This document shows, in pieces, positions 37,378 through 47,015 of a stretch of 64,000 bases of DNA (within the stretch, counting starts at the first letter, position 1; each line of letters begins with the position of its first letter). The notes below the pieces were generated by a model. The model was not told where the DNA came from and did not search any database. It saw only the letters and a list, made by a program, of their open reading frames with translations. The DNA is from Betaproteobacteria bacterium UBA2592 (GTDB lineage: Bacteria > Pseudomonadota > Gammaproteobacteria > Burkholderiales > Rhodocyclaceae), in NCBI GenBank assembly GCA_002340095.1, contig DDKS01000035.1, forward strand, positions 82,692-146,691, written 5' to 3'. Position numbers and translations under genes: made by a program.

Positions 37378-39225
37378 ATGTCCTTCAAGCAAAAGCCTCT
37401 GGCGGCGGCCCTGTGCCTGCTCGCCCTGCCCATTTCCCCCACCCTGGCCCAGAACGCGGAAGAGCAGATCGTTGTGACCGCCACCCGCCAGCCCCAGCGC
37501 GCCAACGAGCTGCTCTCCGACGTCACCGTCATCGAGCGCCAGGAAATCGAGGCGGCAGGCCCCTCCGCCAGCATCACCGACCTGCTGGCCCGCCAGCCCG
37601 GCATCGAGATCAAGACCGACGGCGCCCCGGGCTCGGTCGCCAATATTTACCTGCGCGGCAGCAATCCCGGCCACACCCTGCTGCTGGTGGACGGCATGCG
37701 TTCCGGTTCCGCCACCATGGGCGGCGCCAACTGGAGCTACCTGCCCCTGGAACAGGTGGAGCGTATCGAGATCCTGCGCGGTGCCGCCTCCTCCCTCTAC
37801 GGTTCCGACGCCATCGGCGGCGTCATCCAGATCTTCACCCGCAAGGGCAGCGGCCCCCTGCGCGTCAATGCCGCGGCCGGGCTGGGCAGCCACCGCAGCA
37901 GCGCCGTGAGCGCCGGTCTGTCCGGCAGCCAGCAGGGCCTGAGCTATGCCCTCCAGGCTGCCAGCCACCGGACCCGGGGCTTCAATTCCATCGACAATCC
38001 CGCCAATTCCTCCTACAACCCCGACCGGGACGGGCACCGGAACAGCAGCATGAGCGGTAGCCTCTCCTACGCCTTCGCCCCGGATCAGGAAATCGGAGTG
38101 AACTTCCTGGCCAGCGACGGCTGGAATGACTATGACGCCGGCGGCCCCTGGTCCACTCCGGCCACGGCCGCCTACCGGCAGGAGCAGAAGAACTCGGTCT
38201 ACAGCATCTACAGCCGCAATCGCCTGGGCAGCCTCTGGACCAGCACCTTGCGCCTGGGCCGCAGCAGCGACGACTCGCGCCAGTTCGAGGATGACCGGGA
38301 AACCGGCAGGATCCGCACCCGTCAGACCCAGTACCAGTGGCAGAACGACATCCGCCTGCCCCTGGGCACCGCCCTGCTGGCCCTGGAACGGCTCGAAGAA
38401 AGGGTGAGCAGCGACCAGGCCTACGATCTGGACCGGCGCAGCATCAATTCGATCCTGGCCGGCTGGAACGGCTCCCTCGGCAATCACCGGCTGCAGTTCA
38501 ACCTGCGCCGGGATGACAACTCCCAGTTCGGCGACAAGAACACCGGCTTTGTCGCCTACGGTTACCAGATCAACGACAAGCTGCGGGCGCACGCCTCCTA
38601 CGGCACCGCCTTCAAGGCGCCCACCTTCAACGACCTGTACTGGCCCGGCGCCGGCAACCCGAACCTGAAGCCGGAAACGGCCAAAAACCGGGAAATAGCC
38701 CTGCACTACGACAGCGGCACCCAGCAGATTTCCGCCACCATCTACCGTAACGATGTGGACAACCTGATCGCCTGGGCCCCCATCGCGCCCGGCAGCTGGA
38801 CCTGGCTGCCCGCAAATGTGAACCAGGCCCGGCTCGAAGGCTTCACCCTGGCCTACACGGGCAATCTCCAGGGCTTCAACGTCAAGGCCAGCGCCGACTT
38901 TCAGGACCCGCGCGACACGCTGCTCGACAAGGTGCTGCGCTACCGCTCGCGCCAGCATGGCAGCCTCGCGGTAGGTCGTAGCCACGGAAACTTCGACTGG
39001 AACCTGGAATGGCAGGCCCATGGCAAACGCTACCAGGACGTGAACAACACCCAGAAGCTGGGCGGCTACGCTCTGGTCAATCTGCAGGCCGGCTACCGGC
39101 TCGACAAGGACTGGTCCCTCTTCGCCCGGGTGAACAACCTGTTCGACCGGGAATATGTCCTGAACCAGGACTATGCCACCGACGGGGCCAACTTCTTCCT
39201 GGGCGTCCGCTACGCCCCCAAGTAA
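37378..39225 (+). CDS. btuB: TonB-dependent vitamin B12 receptor BtuB
   Basis: This 615-residue outer-membrane receptor has a signal peptide (KPLAAALCLLALPISPTLAQ), a TonB box-like EQIVVTATR, a plug domain (LLARQPGIEIKT, YLRGSNPGHTLLLVDGMR, EQVERIEILRGAASSLYGSDAIGG, in overlapping pieces) and a beta barrel ending in a final aromatic-containing strand (FFLGVRYAPK). It imports cobalamin with TonB energy. The start at 37378 follows CGGGAG and begins the signal peptide. The riboswitch upstream and the btuC-btuD genes downstream support B12 rather than a siderophore. Confidence 0.93.
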   Translation: MSFKQKPLAAALCLLALPISPTLAQNAEEQIVVTATRQPQRANELLSDVTVIERQEIEAAGPSASITDLLARQPGIEIKTDGAPGSVANIYLRGSNPGHTLLLVDGMRSGSATMGGANWSYLPLEQVERIEILRGAASSLYGSDAIGGVIQIFTRKGSGPLRVNAAAGLGSHRSSAVSAGLSGSQQGLSYALQAASHRTRGFNSIDNPANSSYNPDRDGHRNSSMSGSLSYAFAPDQEIGVNFLASDGWNDYDAGGPWSTPATAAYRQEQKNSVYSIYSRNRLGSLWTSTLRLGRSSDDSRQFEDDRETGRIRTRQTQYQWQNDIRLPLGTALLALERLEERVSSDQAYDLDRRSINSILAGWNGSLGNHRLQFNLRRDDNSQFGDKNTGFVAYGYQINDKLRAHASYGTAFKAPTFNDLYWPGAGNPNLKPETAKNREIALHYDSGTQQISATIYRNDVDNLIAWAPIAPGSWTWLPANVNQARLEGFTLAYTGNLQGFNVKASADFQDPRDTLLDKVLRYRSRQHGSLAVGRSHGNFDWNLEWQAHGKRYQDVNNTQKLGGYALVNLQAGYRLDKDWSLFARVNNLFDREYVLNQDYATDGANFFLGVRYAPK

Positions 39226-39234
39226 GCTCCCGCC

Positions 39235-40224
39235 ATGCCCTCGCCCCGCCGCGCCCTGCTCATCCTCGCCTGCCTCCTCGGCCTGGCGGGGCTGAGCCTG
39301 GGAGCGGCCCTGCTGGCCGGCTCCGTCGCCGTGGGGCCGGGGGAGCTGCTCGCCATCCTGGCCGGGGGCGAGCCGTCCCTGGCGGCGGAGGTGGTGCTGC
39401 AGCTGCGCCTGCCCCGGGCCCTTTCCGGCTTTGCCTGCGGCGGCCTGCTGGCCCTGGCCGGGGCCCTGATGCAGGTGCTGTTGCGTAACCCCCTGGCCGA
39501 TCCCTACGTGCTCGGCATTTCCGGCGGCGCCGGAGTCGGCGCCCTGGGGGCCATCCTGCTCGGTCTTTCCGGTCTGGGGCTGGACCTGTTCGCCTTCGGC
39601 GGTGCCCTGGGCGCCCTGCTGCTGGTGTTCGGCCTGGCCCACGGCGACGGCAGCTGGACCCAGACCCGGCTCCTGCTCACCGGGGTCATCGTTGCCGCCG
39701 GCTGCGGTGCCCTGGTGGCCCTGATGCTCTCCCTGGCACCGGAATCCCAGTTGCGCGGCATGTTGTTCTGGCTCATGGGCGACCTCTCCCAGAGCCTTTC
39801 CCCCTGGCCGACCTTGGCCGCCCTGGTCCTGGCCCTGCTGCTCGCCATGCCCTTTGCCCGGGAACTCAACCTGCTCTCCCGGGGCGCCGAGAGCGCCCGG
39901 ACCCTGGGAGTCGCCGTGGGCCGCCTGCGCGGCCTCGTCTATCTGATTGCCGCCCTGGCCACGGCCGCCGCCGTGACCAGCGCCGGCGCCATCGGCTTCA
40001 TCGGCCTGGTGGTGCCGCACCTGGTGCGGCTCGCCATCGGCAACGACCAGCGGCTGCTGCTGCCCGCCTCGGTGCTGGCCGGCGGCACCCTGCTCATGGC
40101 CGCCGACACCCTGGCCCGCACCGTCATCGCGCCGGAACAACTGCCGGTGGGCGTGCTCACCGCCCTGCTCGGGGTGCCCGTCTTCCTGTTCCTGCTCTCC
40201 CGCACCGGAGGGCGGAGCGCATGA
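39235..40224 (+). CDS. btuC: Cobalamin ABC transporter permease BtuC
   Basis: This 329-residue FecCD-family permease has about ten membrane helices, LLRNPLADPYVLGISGGAGVG and SAGAIGFIGLVVPHLVR, the last being the coupling loop motif for the ATPase. It moves cobalamin across the inner membrane. It starts 9 nt after btuB and overlaps btuD by 4 nt. No gene for the periplasmic binding protein BtuF occurs in this window, so that component must lie elsewhere. Confidence 0.92.
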   Translation: MPSPRRALLILACLLGLAGLSLGAALLAGSVAVGPGELLAILAGGEPSLAAEVVLQLRLPRALSGFACGGLLALAGALMQVLLRNPLADPYVLGISGGAGVGALGAILLGLSGLGLDLFAFGGALGALLLVFGLAHGDGSWTQTRLLLTGVIVAAGCGALVALMLSLAPESQLRGMLFWLMGDLSQSLSPWPTLAALVLALLLAMPFARELNLLSRGAESARTLGVAVGRLRGLVYLIAALATAAAVTSAGAIGFIGLVVPHLVRLAIGNDQRLLLPASVLAGGTLLMAADTLARTVIAPEQLPVGVLTALLGVPVFLFLLSRTGGRSA

Positions 40225-40988
40225 GCATCCTGCTCGCGGCCCGGGAACTGGCGGTGCGCATCGGCCCCCTGGGGGTCTGCTGCGGCCTCGACCTGGAACT
40301 GCAGGCCGGCGAAACCCTGGTGATCCTGGGCAAGAACGGCGCCGGCAAATCCACCCTGCTCGCCACCCTGGCCGGGCTGCGTCCTCCCAGCGGCGGCCAG
40401 GTACTGCTGCAGGACCGGGACTATGCCGCCCACGGCCCCCGGGCCGCCGCCCGGCTGCGCGGCTGGCTGGGCCAGCACCGGGGCGATCCCTTCGCCACCA
40501 CCGTGCTGGAAACCGCTCTCACCGGTCGCCATCCCCACCTGGGACGCTGGCAGTGGGAAAGCGCCGCGGACGTGCGCATCGCCCGGGAAGCCCTGGTGGA
40601 AGTGGGGCTGCACGGTCTGGAGGAGCGCGACGTGCAGACCCTCTCCGGCGGCGAACGCCAGCGCCTGGCCATTGCCACCCTGCTCACCCAGCAGACGCCG
40701 CTGATGCTGCTGGACGAACCCCTCACCCACCTGGATCTGAACCACCAGATCGCCGTCCTGGAAATTCTCGCCCGCCGGGCCCGCCAGGGCGCCGGCATCG
40801 TCACGGTCCTGCACGATCCGGGGCTGGCCTGGCGCTACGCCGGACGGGTGCTGCTGATCTACGGCGACGGCCACACCGACCTGGGCCCCGCCGACGCACT
40901 GCTCACCCCGGAACGCCTGGCGCGGCTCTACGGCCATCCCCTGGCCCGGGTGGAGCAGGATGGCCGGGTGGCCTTCATTCCCTGCTGA
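40221..40988 (+). CDS. btuD: Cobalamin ABC transporter ATPase BtuD
   Basis: This 255-residue ABC ATPase has Walker A GKNGAGKST, signature LSGGERQRLAIA, Walker B PLMLLDEPLTHLD and the switch histidine in TVLHDPGLA. It belongs to the iron-siderophore/B12 importer group. The 4-nt overlap with btuC and the position behind the riboswitch assign it to B12 uptake. Confidence 0.92.
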   Translation: MSILLAARELAVRIGPLGVCCGLDLELQAGETLVILGKNGAGKSTLLATLAGLRPPSGGQVLLQDRDYAAHGPRAAARLRGWLGQHRGDPFATTVLETALTGRHPHLGRWQWESAADVRIAREALVEVGLHGLEERDVQTLSGGERQRLAIATLLTQQTPLMLLDEPLTHLDLNHQIAVLEILARRARQGAGIVTVLHDPGLAWRYAGRVLLIYGDGHTDLGPADALLTPERLARLYGHPLARVEQDGRVAFIPC

Positions 40989-41144
40989 AATGACAGGCCT
41001 ACTCCTCTGCCGGGCCCTGCTGGCCCAGAGCGCCTTGGCAGCCCCCGTCTGCCCACGTATCGCCCACCTGGAAAACATCCCCCCGTCCGACGCCCGGACG
41101 CGCGAACCATCAGCCCACCCGGAAGGAATACAGGAGCAATCCCC

Positions 41145-41741
41145 ATGAACAAGGATGAACGGCACCAGAAGCGCATGGTGAAGAAGAAGGAAATCATCGA
41201 CCGGAAGATCGCCGCCGCCCGCGACGAGCGGGGCGTGCTGCTGGTCAACACCGGCAACGGCAAGGGCAAGTCCTCCGCCGCCTTCGGCCTCGTGGCCCGG
41301 GCCCTGGGCCACGGCCTGAAGGTGGCCGTGGTGCAGTTCGTCAAGGGTCGCTCCGACACCGGCGAGGAAGCCTTCTTCCGCACGGTGCCCGGAGTGAGCT
41401 GGCACGTCTGCGGTGAGGGTTTCACCTGGGAAACCCAGGACGACGGCCGGGACAAGGCCGCCGCCGCAGCCGCCTGGCAGATCGTCCTGCAACATCTCAA
41501 CAACCCGGACATCGGCCTGGTGGTGCTGGACGAATTCACCTACGCCCTCAAGTACCGCTGGCTGGAAACCGAGCCGGTGCTGGCCGCCTTTGCCGCCCGG
41601 CCAACCCACCAGCATCTGGTCGTCACCGGCCGGGGCGCGCCGCCGGAACTCCTCGCCCTGGCCGACACGGCCACCGAGATGGGCATGGTCAAACATGCCT
41701 TCCAGGCCGGCCTGAAGGCCATGCCCGGCATGGAGTGGTGA
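41145..41741 (+). CDS. cobO: Corrinoid adenosyltransferase (CobO/BtuR)
   Basis: This 198-residue P-loop enzyme has NTGNGKGKSSAAFGLVARAL, the phosphate-binding loop, and VVLDEFTYALKYRW, both typical of CobO/BtuR/CobA. It transfers the adenosyl group of ATP to cob(I)alamin or corrinoid intermediates, giving the adenosyl form needed by methylmalonyl-CoA mutase. GGAAGGAAT precedes the start by about 18 nt and AGGAGC is closer. It overlaps cobB by one base (TGATG). The gap of about 156 nt after btuD holds only a doubtful short frame. Confidence 0.94.
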   Translation: MNKDERHQKRMVKKKEIIDRKIAAARDERGVLLVNTGNGKGKSSAAFGLVARALGHGLKVAVVQFVKGRSDTGEEAFFRTVPGVSWHVCGEGFTWETQDDGRDKAAAAAAWQIVLQHLNNPDIGLVVLDEFTYALKYRWLETEPVLAAFAARPTHQHLVVTGRGAPPELLALADTATEMGMVKHAFQAGLKAMPGMEW

Positions 41742-43024
41742 TGCCTGCCTGCCCCGCCCTCTTCATCGCCGCCCCGGCTTCCGGCCAGGGCAAGACCACG
41801 GTCACTGCGGCCCTGGCCCGCCATCACACCCGCCTGGGCCGACGCGTGCAGGTGTTCAAGTGCGGCCCGGACTTCCTCGATCCCATGATCCACGCCACCG
41901 CCAGCGGTCGGCCCTGCTACAACCTGGACCTGGGCATGTGCGGCGAGGCGGACGCGGCCTGGCGCCTGGCCCGGGCCGCAGCGGAAAGCGACCTGATTCT
42001 GGTGGAAGGGGTGATGGGGCTCTTCGACGGCCAGCCTTCCGGAGCCGACCTTGCCTGCCGTTTCGGCATCCCGGTGCTGGCCATGATCGCCGCCGACGCC
42101 ATGGCCCAGACCTTTGGCGCCGTGGCCCATGGCCTCGCCACCTATCGGCCCGGCCTGCCCTTTGCCGGGGTGCTGGCCAACCGGGTGGGCAGTCCCCGGC
42201 ACGGGCAGATGCTGCGCGACAGCCTGCCCGAGGGCATGGGCTGGTACGGAGCCCTGCCCCGGGATGCCGACGCCAGTCTGCCGGAACGGCACCTGGGCCT
42301 GTTCCAGGCCGCCGAGATCGCCGACCTGACCCGGCGCCTGGACCGGATGGCCGACGCCCTGGCCGCCACGGGCGCCGTGGACCTGCCGCCCCCCGTGGAT
42401 TTCCCGGCAGCGGCGCAGCCGGCAATCCCGCCCTTGCTGGCCGGCAAGACGATCGCCATCGCCCGGGATGCGGCCTATGGCTTCATCTACCCGGCCAACC
42501 TGGAAACCTTGGCAGCGCTGGGGGCCGAACTGCGTTTCTTCTCCCCCCTGGCCGGCGAACCCCTGCCCGAGTGTGACGCCGTCTGGCTGCCTGGCGGCTA
42601 TCCGGAATTACATGGGGAAACCCTGTCCCGCCAGCGGCCCTTCTGGGATGCCCTGGAACGCCACGTGGCGGCAGGCAAGCCCCTGCTGGCCGAATGCGGC
42701 GGCATGATGGGGCTGTTCGGGGACATGGTGGACAAGCAGGGGCTGACGCACCGGATGGGTGGCCTCTTGCCCGGCCGCACCGTGATGCAGGCGCGCCTGG
42801 CGGCCCTGGGCACACAGGCGGCGGAGTTGCCGGAGGGCCGGATCAGCGGCCACACCTTTCATTACTCCCGCTGTGAAACGGAACTGACCCCAGCCCTCAC
42901 CGCCGTGAAACAGGACGGCAGCCCCGGCGAGGCCCTCTACCGGCGCGGGAGGCTGACCGCCTCCTACCTGCACCTGTATTTCCCCTCGCACCCGGAAGCC
43001 GTGGCCCGGCTGTTCGGGACCTGA
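41741..43024 (+). CDS. cobB: Cobyrinate a,c-diamide synthase CobB
   Basis: This 427-residue enzyme has an N-terminal P-loop synthetase domain (IAAPASGQGKTTVTAAL, KCGPDFLDPMIH, EGVMGLFDG) and a C-terminal glutamine amidotransferase domain of the triad type (AECGGMMGLFG with the nucleophilic Cys, GHTFHYSR with His). It amidates the a and c side chains of the corrin ring. The start used is the ATG overlapping the cobO stop, and two GTG codons just upstream are less likely. Its presence suggests that corrin synthesis or salvage genes exist elsewhere. Confidence 0.94.
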   Translation: MPACPALFIAAPASGQGKTTVTAALARHHTRLGRRVQVFKCGPDFLDPMIHATASGRPCYNLDLGMCGEADAAWRLARAAAESDLILVEGVMGLFDGQPSGADLACRFGIPVLAMIAADAMAQTFGAVAHGLATYRPGLPFAGVLANRVGSPRHGQMLRDSLPEGMGWYGALPRDADASLPERHLGLFQAAEIADLTRRLDRMADALAATGAVDLPPPVDFPAAAQPAIPPLLAGKTIAIARDAAYGFIYPANLETLAALGAELRFFSPLAGEPLPECDAVWLPGGYPELHGETLSRQRPFWDALERHVAAGKPLLAECGGMMGLFGDMVDKQGLTHRMGGLLPGRTVMQARLAALGTQAAELPEGRISGHTFHYSRCETELTPALTAVKQDGSPGEALYRRGRLTASYLHLYFPSHPEAVARLFGT

Positions 43025-43028
43025 AGGC

Positions 43029-45497
43029 TCAAGGGACGGGTGCGGCCTGGCGGGCCTTGAGGAAGTCCAGGGCCTGATCCGCCGGCAGGGGCTTCGAGAA
43101 CAGGTAGCCCTGGATTTCGTCGCAACCATTGCAGGACAGAAGTTCGAGCTGATCCTCGGTTTCCACCCCTTCGGCGATCACGTTGAGCCCCAGGGAATGG
43201 GCCAGGGCGATGGTGCCGAAGGCGATGGAGCGGTCGTTCAGGTCGTGCTCGATGTCCGCCACGAAGGAGCGGTCGATCTTGAGATGGTCGATGGGGAACA
43301 GCTTCAGATAGGCCAGCGACGAGTAGCCGGTGCCGAAATCGTCGATGGCCAGGGTCACCCCCATGCCGCGCAGCTCGGTCAGCAACTGGATGGCTTCCCG
43401 GGGCTGCTCCATCACCGCGCTCTCGGTGATTTCGAGTTCCAGCAGATGCGCCGGCAGGCCGCTGTCGGCCAGGGCCTGGGCCACGGTCTCGGGAAAATCC
43501 CGTTGTTTCAGTTGCCGGGCCGACAGGTTGACCGCGACGCGGACCGGCGCCAGGCCCGCATCCAGCCAGGCCCGCATCTGCCGGCAGGCTTCCCGCAGCA
43601 CCCAGGTGCCGATGCCGACGATGAGCCCGGTTTCCTCGGCAATGGGGATGAAGCGGGCCGGGGAAATGAAGCCATCCTCGTCGGTGTGCCAGCGCAGCAG
43701 GGCCTCCACCCCGGTGGGCTGGCGACTGGCCACGGCGCACTGGGGCTGAAAGTGCAGGCTGAATTCGCCCCGGGCCACGGCCTGGCGCAGCTTGCGCTCC
43801 AGGGTGAGGCGTTCGGTGGCAGCCTGGTTCATTTCCTTGGCGTAGAACTGGAAGGTGTTCCGGCCCGCCGCCTTGGCGTGGTACATGGCCGTGTCGGCAT
43901 TGCGCATGATGGTTTCGGCCTCGTCCCCGTCCAGGGGATAGAGGCTGATGCCGATGGAGGGGCTGGTGTGCAGCTCGTGGCCCTCGACCCGGATCGGATC
44001 GGCCAGGGCGTCGATGATCTTGCCGGCCACGGCGGCCGCATCGGCGGCATCCCCCACGTCGGGCAGCAGCACCACGAATTCGTCGCCCCCGAGCCGGGCC
44101 ACCGTGTCCGACTCCCGCACCGTGGCGGCCAGGCGACCGGCCACCTCCATCAAGAGCTGATCCCCCACCAGATGCCCGAGGGTGTCGTTGATGACCTTGA
44201 AGCGGTCCAGGTCGATGAAGAACAGGGCCAGGTTCCAGCCATAGCGCCGGGCTTCGGGCAGCGCCTGCTCCAGGCGGGAGAGCAGGGAAAGCCGGTTGGG
44301 CAGGCCGGTCAGGGGATCATGGTGGGCCAGGTGGTTGATGCGTGCCTCGGCCCGCTTGCGCTCGGTGATGTCGGCCAGGATCCAGAGATGGTGGGCACCG
44401 CCGCCGGCCTCCTGGATGCGTGTGATGTCGAGCCACATGGCGTAGTTGAGGCCGTTCTTGCGCTGCCCCGGCACCTCGCCGGCCCAGCGACCATGCTCCC
44501 GCAGTCCCTGGGCCATGCCTTCCAGCCGCTCCTGACTGCACAGGTGGAGCAGGCTGTCTGCCTCGTACCCCAGGATCTCCATGGGCTGGTAGCCGGTAAT
44601 CACGGAAAAGGCCGGGTTGATGGAAAGCACGCGCCCCGCCTCGTCCGCGATCAGGATGCCCACCGGACTGTTGGCGAACACCTTGTCCGCCAGCAGCAGC
44701 CTTTCCTCCATCTGCTTGCGGTCGGTGATGTCCGTGTAGGTGGTGATGAAGCCGGCCACGCTGTTTTCCAGGCGCAGGGGATGTACCTCCAAGAGTTGGG
44801 TGCGACCGTTGGCCCGTCGCCGTTCCTTGCGATGGGGCTCGAAACGGGCGATCTCGGCCTGGCGCAGGCATACCAGCTCCTCCGGCACCCCCGGCCCCAG
44901 CTCGCCGCGCCGGGCGGGAACCAGGGTCAGATCGGCATGGGCCGCCCCCTCGAACACCAGCTCCGGCGGCAGCTGCAGGGCGTCTACGAAACCCTGGTTC
45001 CAGTAGCGCAGCCGGAAGTTCTCGTCGAATACGCTGATGCCCTGGGGCATGGAGGCCAGGATGGCTTCCAGGTAGGCCGCCTGGCGCCGGAATTCCGCCT
45101 CGGTCTGCTTGCGCTCGGTGATGTCCTGGGTGGTGCCGCTGGTGCGGATGGGCTGCCCCGTGTGCTCGTCCAGGAAAACCCGGCCCTGGTTGTGGAAGTA
45201 GCGCACCTCGCCGCTGGGCAGGACCACGCGAAAATCCACCTGGTGCGGAGTCCGCCCGGCCAGGGACTGGGCGTTGATCTCATGCACCATGTCCCGGTCC
45301 TCGGGATGAATGGCCTGGAGGAAGAGATTGTAGGAAGGCTGGATCGAGCCGGGCTCGTAACCGAACAGGCGATAGCACTCGTCGGACCACCACAAGGCAT
45401 TGCTGCGCAGGTCGCGCTCCCAGCTGCCGATACGGGCAATGCGCTGGGCCTCCTGCAACAGGGCCAGGTGGCGTTCCTTGAAGGATTTGTTGGCCAT
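43029..45497 (-). CDS. PAS-GGDEF-EAL c-di-GMP signalling protein
   Basis: This 822-residue protein without membrane segments has three or more PAS modules (QRIARIGSWERDL, SMPQGISVFDENFRLRYWNQ, NSPVGILIADEAGRVLSIN), a GGDEF domain with intact GGDEF and the RESD inhibitory site, and an EAL domain with VEALLRW, NLSARQL, EITES, DDFGTGYSS, KIDRSF and AEGVE, all conserved for c-di-GMP hydrolysis. Which activity dominates cannot be read from sequence. It is convergent with cobB, with only 4 nt between the stops. Confidence 0.93.
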   Translation of the reverse strand: MANKSFKERHLALLQEAQRIARIGSWERDLRSNALWWSDECYRLFGYEPGSIQPSYNLFLQAIHPEDRDMVHEINAQSLAGRTPHQVDFRVVLPSGEVRYFHNQGRVFLDEHTGQPIRTSGTTQDITERKQTEAEFRRQAAYLEAILASMPQGISVFDENFRLRYWNQGFVDALQLPPELVFEGAAHADLTLVPARRGELGPGVPEELVCLRQAEIARFEPHRKERRRANGRTQLLEVHPLRLENSVAGFITTYTDITDRKQMEERLLLADKVFANSPVGILIADEAGRVLSINPAFSVITGYQPMEILGYEADSLLHLCSQERLEGMAQGLREHGRWAGEVPGQRKNGLNYAMWLDITRIQEAGGGAHHLWILADITERKRAEARINHLAHHDPLTGLPNRLSLLSRLEQALPEARRYGWNLALFFIDLDRFKVINDTLGHLVGDQLLMEVAGRLAATVRESDTVARLGGDEFVVLLPDVGDAADAAAVAGKIIDALADPIRVEGHELHTSPSIGISLYPLDGDEAETIMRNADTAMYHAKAAGRNTFQFYAKEMNQAATERLTLERKLRQAVARGEFSLHFQPQCAVASRQPTGVEALLRWHTDEDGFISPARFIPIAEETGLIVGIGTWVLREACRQMRAWLDAGLAPVRVAVNLSARQLKQRDFPETVAQALADSGLPAHLLELEITESAVMEQPREAIQLLTELRGMGVTLAIDDFGTGYSSLAYLKLFPIDHLKIDRSFVADIEHDLNDRSIAFGTIALAHSLGLNVIAEGVETEDQLELLSCNGCDEIQGYLFSKPLPADQALDFLKARQAAPVP

Positions 45498-45584
45498 CGT
45501 GCTATTTCCGCCCCCCAGAACGGGAGCCTCCGCGTCTGTTTGCCGACAAGACCCGAATGATAACCCGGGGCAGCCCCCTTGCCC

Positions 45585-46403
45585 TCACCGGGCGCCGTGC
45601 CGGCGCAACCAGTCGCACCAGTGTGCGAACAGCTCGGGGTTGAGGGCAGCGATCACCGAGCGGCGCCAGGGGTTGGCCGCATCGAAATCATCTTCCCGGA
45701 AGGTGGCGGCACAGCCGCCGGCTTCCCGTACCAGCAGACTGCCTGCGGCATGGTCCCAGAGCCGCTGCCCCCCATGCAGCACCGCATCGACCCGACCGGC
45801 GGCCAGGTAGCACCATTCGATCACGCTCGAACCAAAGTTGCGCTGCGAGTAGATGGGAGAGTCGGCCACGAGCCGGGCCGCCAGCATCGGCGGCAGGCGC
45901 TTGAAGTCCACACAGGCCACGGCCCGGGACAGCTGGCTGCCGGAGGTCCGCAGGGGCAAGCGCCCGCCATTGAGCCAGGCCCCTTGACCGGCCACGGCGG
46001 AGTACATCTCGTCGGCCATGGGCAGGTAACTCGCTCCCAGCACCGGTCGGCCGCCCCGCAGCAGGGCCACGGACACGGCGAACTGGGGCAGTCCGACGAG
46101 AAAGTTGGTCGTCCCGTCGATGGGGTCCATGACCCACAGGCCCCGCTCGTTGCGCAAGCCTTCTTCCCAAGCGGCCTGCTGCGCCGCATCGCTCATCTCC
46201 TCCCCCAGGGTGGGCAGATGCAGGAGGCGCTCCAAGGCCCGGGTGAGGAACTCCTGGGCCGCGATGTCGGCCTCGGAAAAGGTCGAGCCGTCCGCCTTGT
46301 GCTCGCGCACGGCCTTGAGGAAGCGGGGCATGATCTCGGTTTCGGCCACCGCCCGCAGGGCAGCCTCCACGCCGGGCAGCAGCCGGAGCAGCTCAGCGGG
46401 CAT
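45585..46403 (-). CDS. Inositol monophosphatase family protein
   Basis: This 272-residue protein has the metal-binding signatures of the IMPase/FBPase superfamily: GEEMSD, DPIDGTTNF and WDHAAGSLLVREAGG. These hydrolyse inositol phosphates, histidinol phosphate, 3'-phosphoadenosine 5'-phosphate or sugar phosphates, and the substrate here is not evident. The TTNF variant and divergence from SuhB suggest a different substrate. It begins 3 nt after the stop of the thioredoxin-fold gene, so the two are likely co-transcribed. Confidence 0.87.
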   Translation of the reverse strand: MPAELLRLLPGVEAALRAVAETEIMPRFLKAVREHKADGSTFSEADIAAQEFLTRALERLLHLPTLGEEMSDAAQQAAWEEGLRNERGLWVMDPIDGTTNFLVGLPQFAVSVALLRGGRPVLGASYLPMADEMYSAVAGQGAWLNGGRLPLRTSGSQLSRAVACVDFKRLPPMLAARLVADSPIYSQRNFGSSVIEWCYLAAGRVDAVLHGGQRLWDHAAGSLLVREAGGCAATFREDDFDAANPWRRSVIAALNPELFAHWCDWLRRHGAR

Positions 46404-46406
46404 GGC

Positions 46407-46964
46407 TCAGGACTCCCGCCACTTGATGGAGCAGCCGATCGAAGCCTGCTGTTCCCGAGGGCCCTGCCCGGTGCAGGCGATCTGCGCCATGGCCTCGAAC
46501 AGCTCGCGCCGCGCCTCCGGCGGGCCCGGCTGTCGCCCGGAAACATCGAGCCGGCCCCGGTACTGGAGTTGCAGGCCGGCATTGAAGCCGAAGAAATCCG
46601 GCGTGCACACCGCCCCGTAAGCCCGGGCCACCGCCTGGGTCTCGTCATAGAGATAGGGGAAGGGAAAGTCCATGCGCTCGGCCAGGGCCCGCATGTTGGC
46701 AAAGCTGTCCTCGGGATAGGCGGCCACGTCGTTGCTCATGATGGCCGCACAACCGATGCCAAGCCCCATGAGTTCGCGGCAGTCCCGCACCAGCCGGTCG
46801 AGAATGGCCTGCACATAGGGACAGTGATTGCAGATGAACATCACCAGCAGGCCCCGGGGTCCGCGGACCGAAGTCAGGGAATGCAGTTGCCCGTCCGTAC
46901 CTGGAAGGGAAAAGCCGGGAGCGGGCCAGCCGAAGTCACAGACGGGAGGATGGAGGGCTGCCAT
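46407..46964 (-). CDS. Thioredoxin-fold (AhpC/TSA-like) protein
   Basis: This 185-residue protein has the AhpC/TSA-redoxin fold: APGFSLPGTDGQ, MFICNHCPYVQAI with a CxxC pair, and VCTPDFFGFNAG before the last strands. CNHCPY is typical of a group of cytosolic thioredoxin-family proteins of unclear substrate that often act as peroxiredoxin-like reductases. The start at 46964 fits the beginning of homology. It precedes the inositol-phosphatase-like gene and is divergent from rsmE. Confidence 0.85.
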   Translation of the reverse strand: MAALHPPVCDFGWPAPGFSLPGTDGQLHSLTSVRGPRGLLVMFICNHCPYVQAILDRLVRDCRELMGLGIGCAAIMSNDVAAYPEDSFANMRALAERMDFPFPYLYDETQAVARAYGAVCTPDFFGFNAGLQLQYRGRLDVSGRQPGPPEARRELFEAMAQIACTGQGPREQQASIGCSIKWRES

Positions 46965-47002
46965 GGCAAAAAGAAGCTGGAAATCCGGGGATTGATCGAA
47001 CC

Positions 47003-47008
47003 TATAAT
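47003..47008 (+). promoter_or_regulatory. Consensus -10 box directly before rsmE
   Basis: A perfect TATAAT ends 7 nt before the rsmE ATG at 47016, so transcription should begin at or next to the A of the start codon. No clear -35 was found and no ribosome-binding sequence lies between. This predicts a leaderless mRNA. Confidence 0.6.
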
Positions 47009-47015
47009 AGCATCG

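Noticed and set aside
40990..41148. A 52-codon frame with a signal-like N-terminus between btuD and cobO
   Set aside because: No ribosome site of note, proline-rich non-conserved-looking tail and overlap with the cobO start. Kept only as a remark under the BtuF finding.
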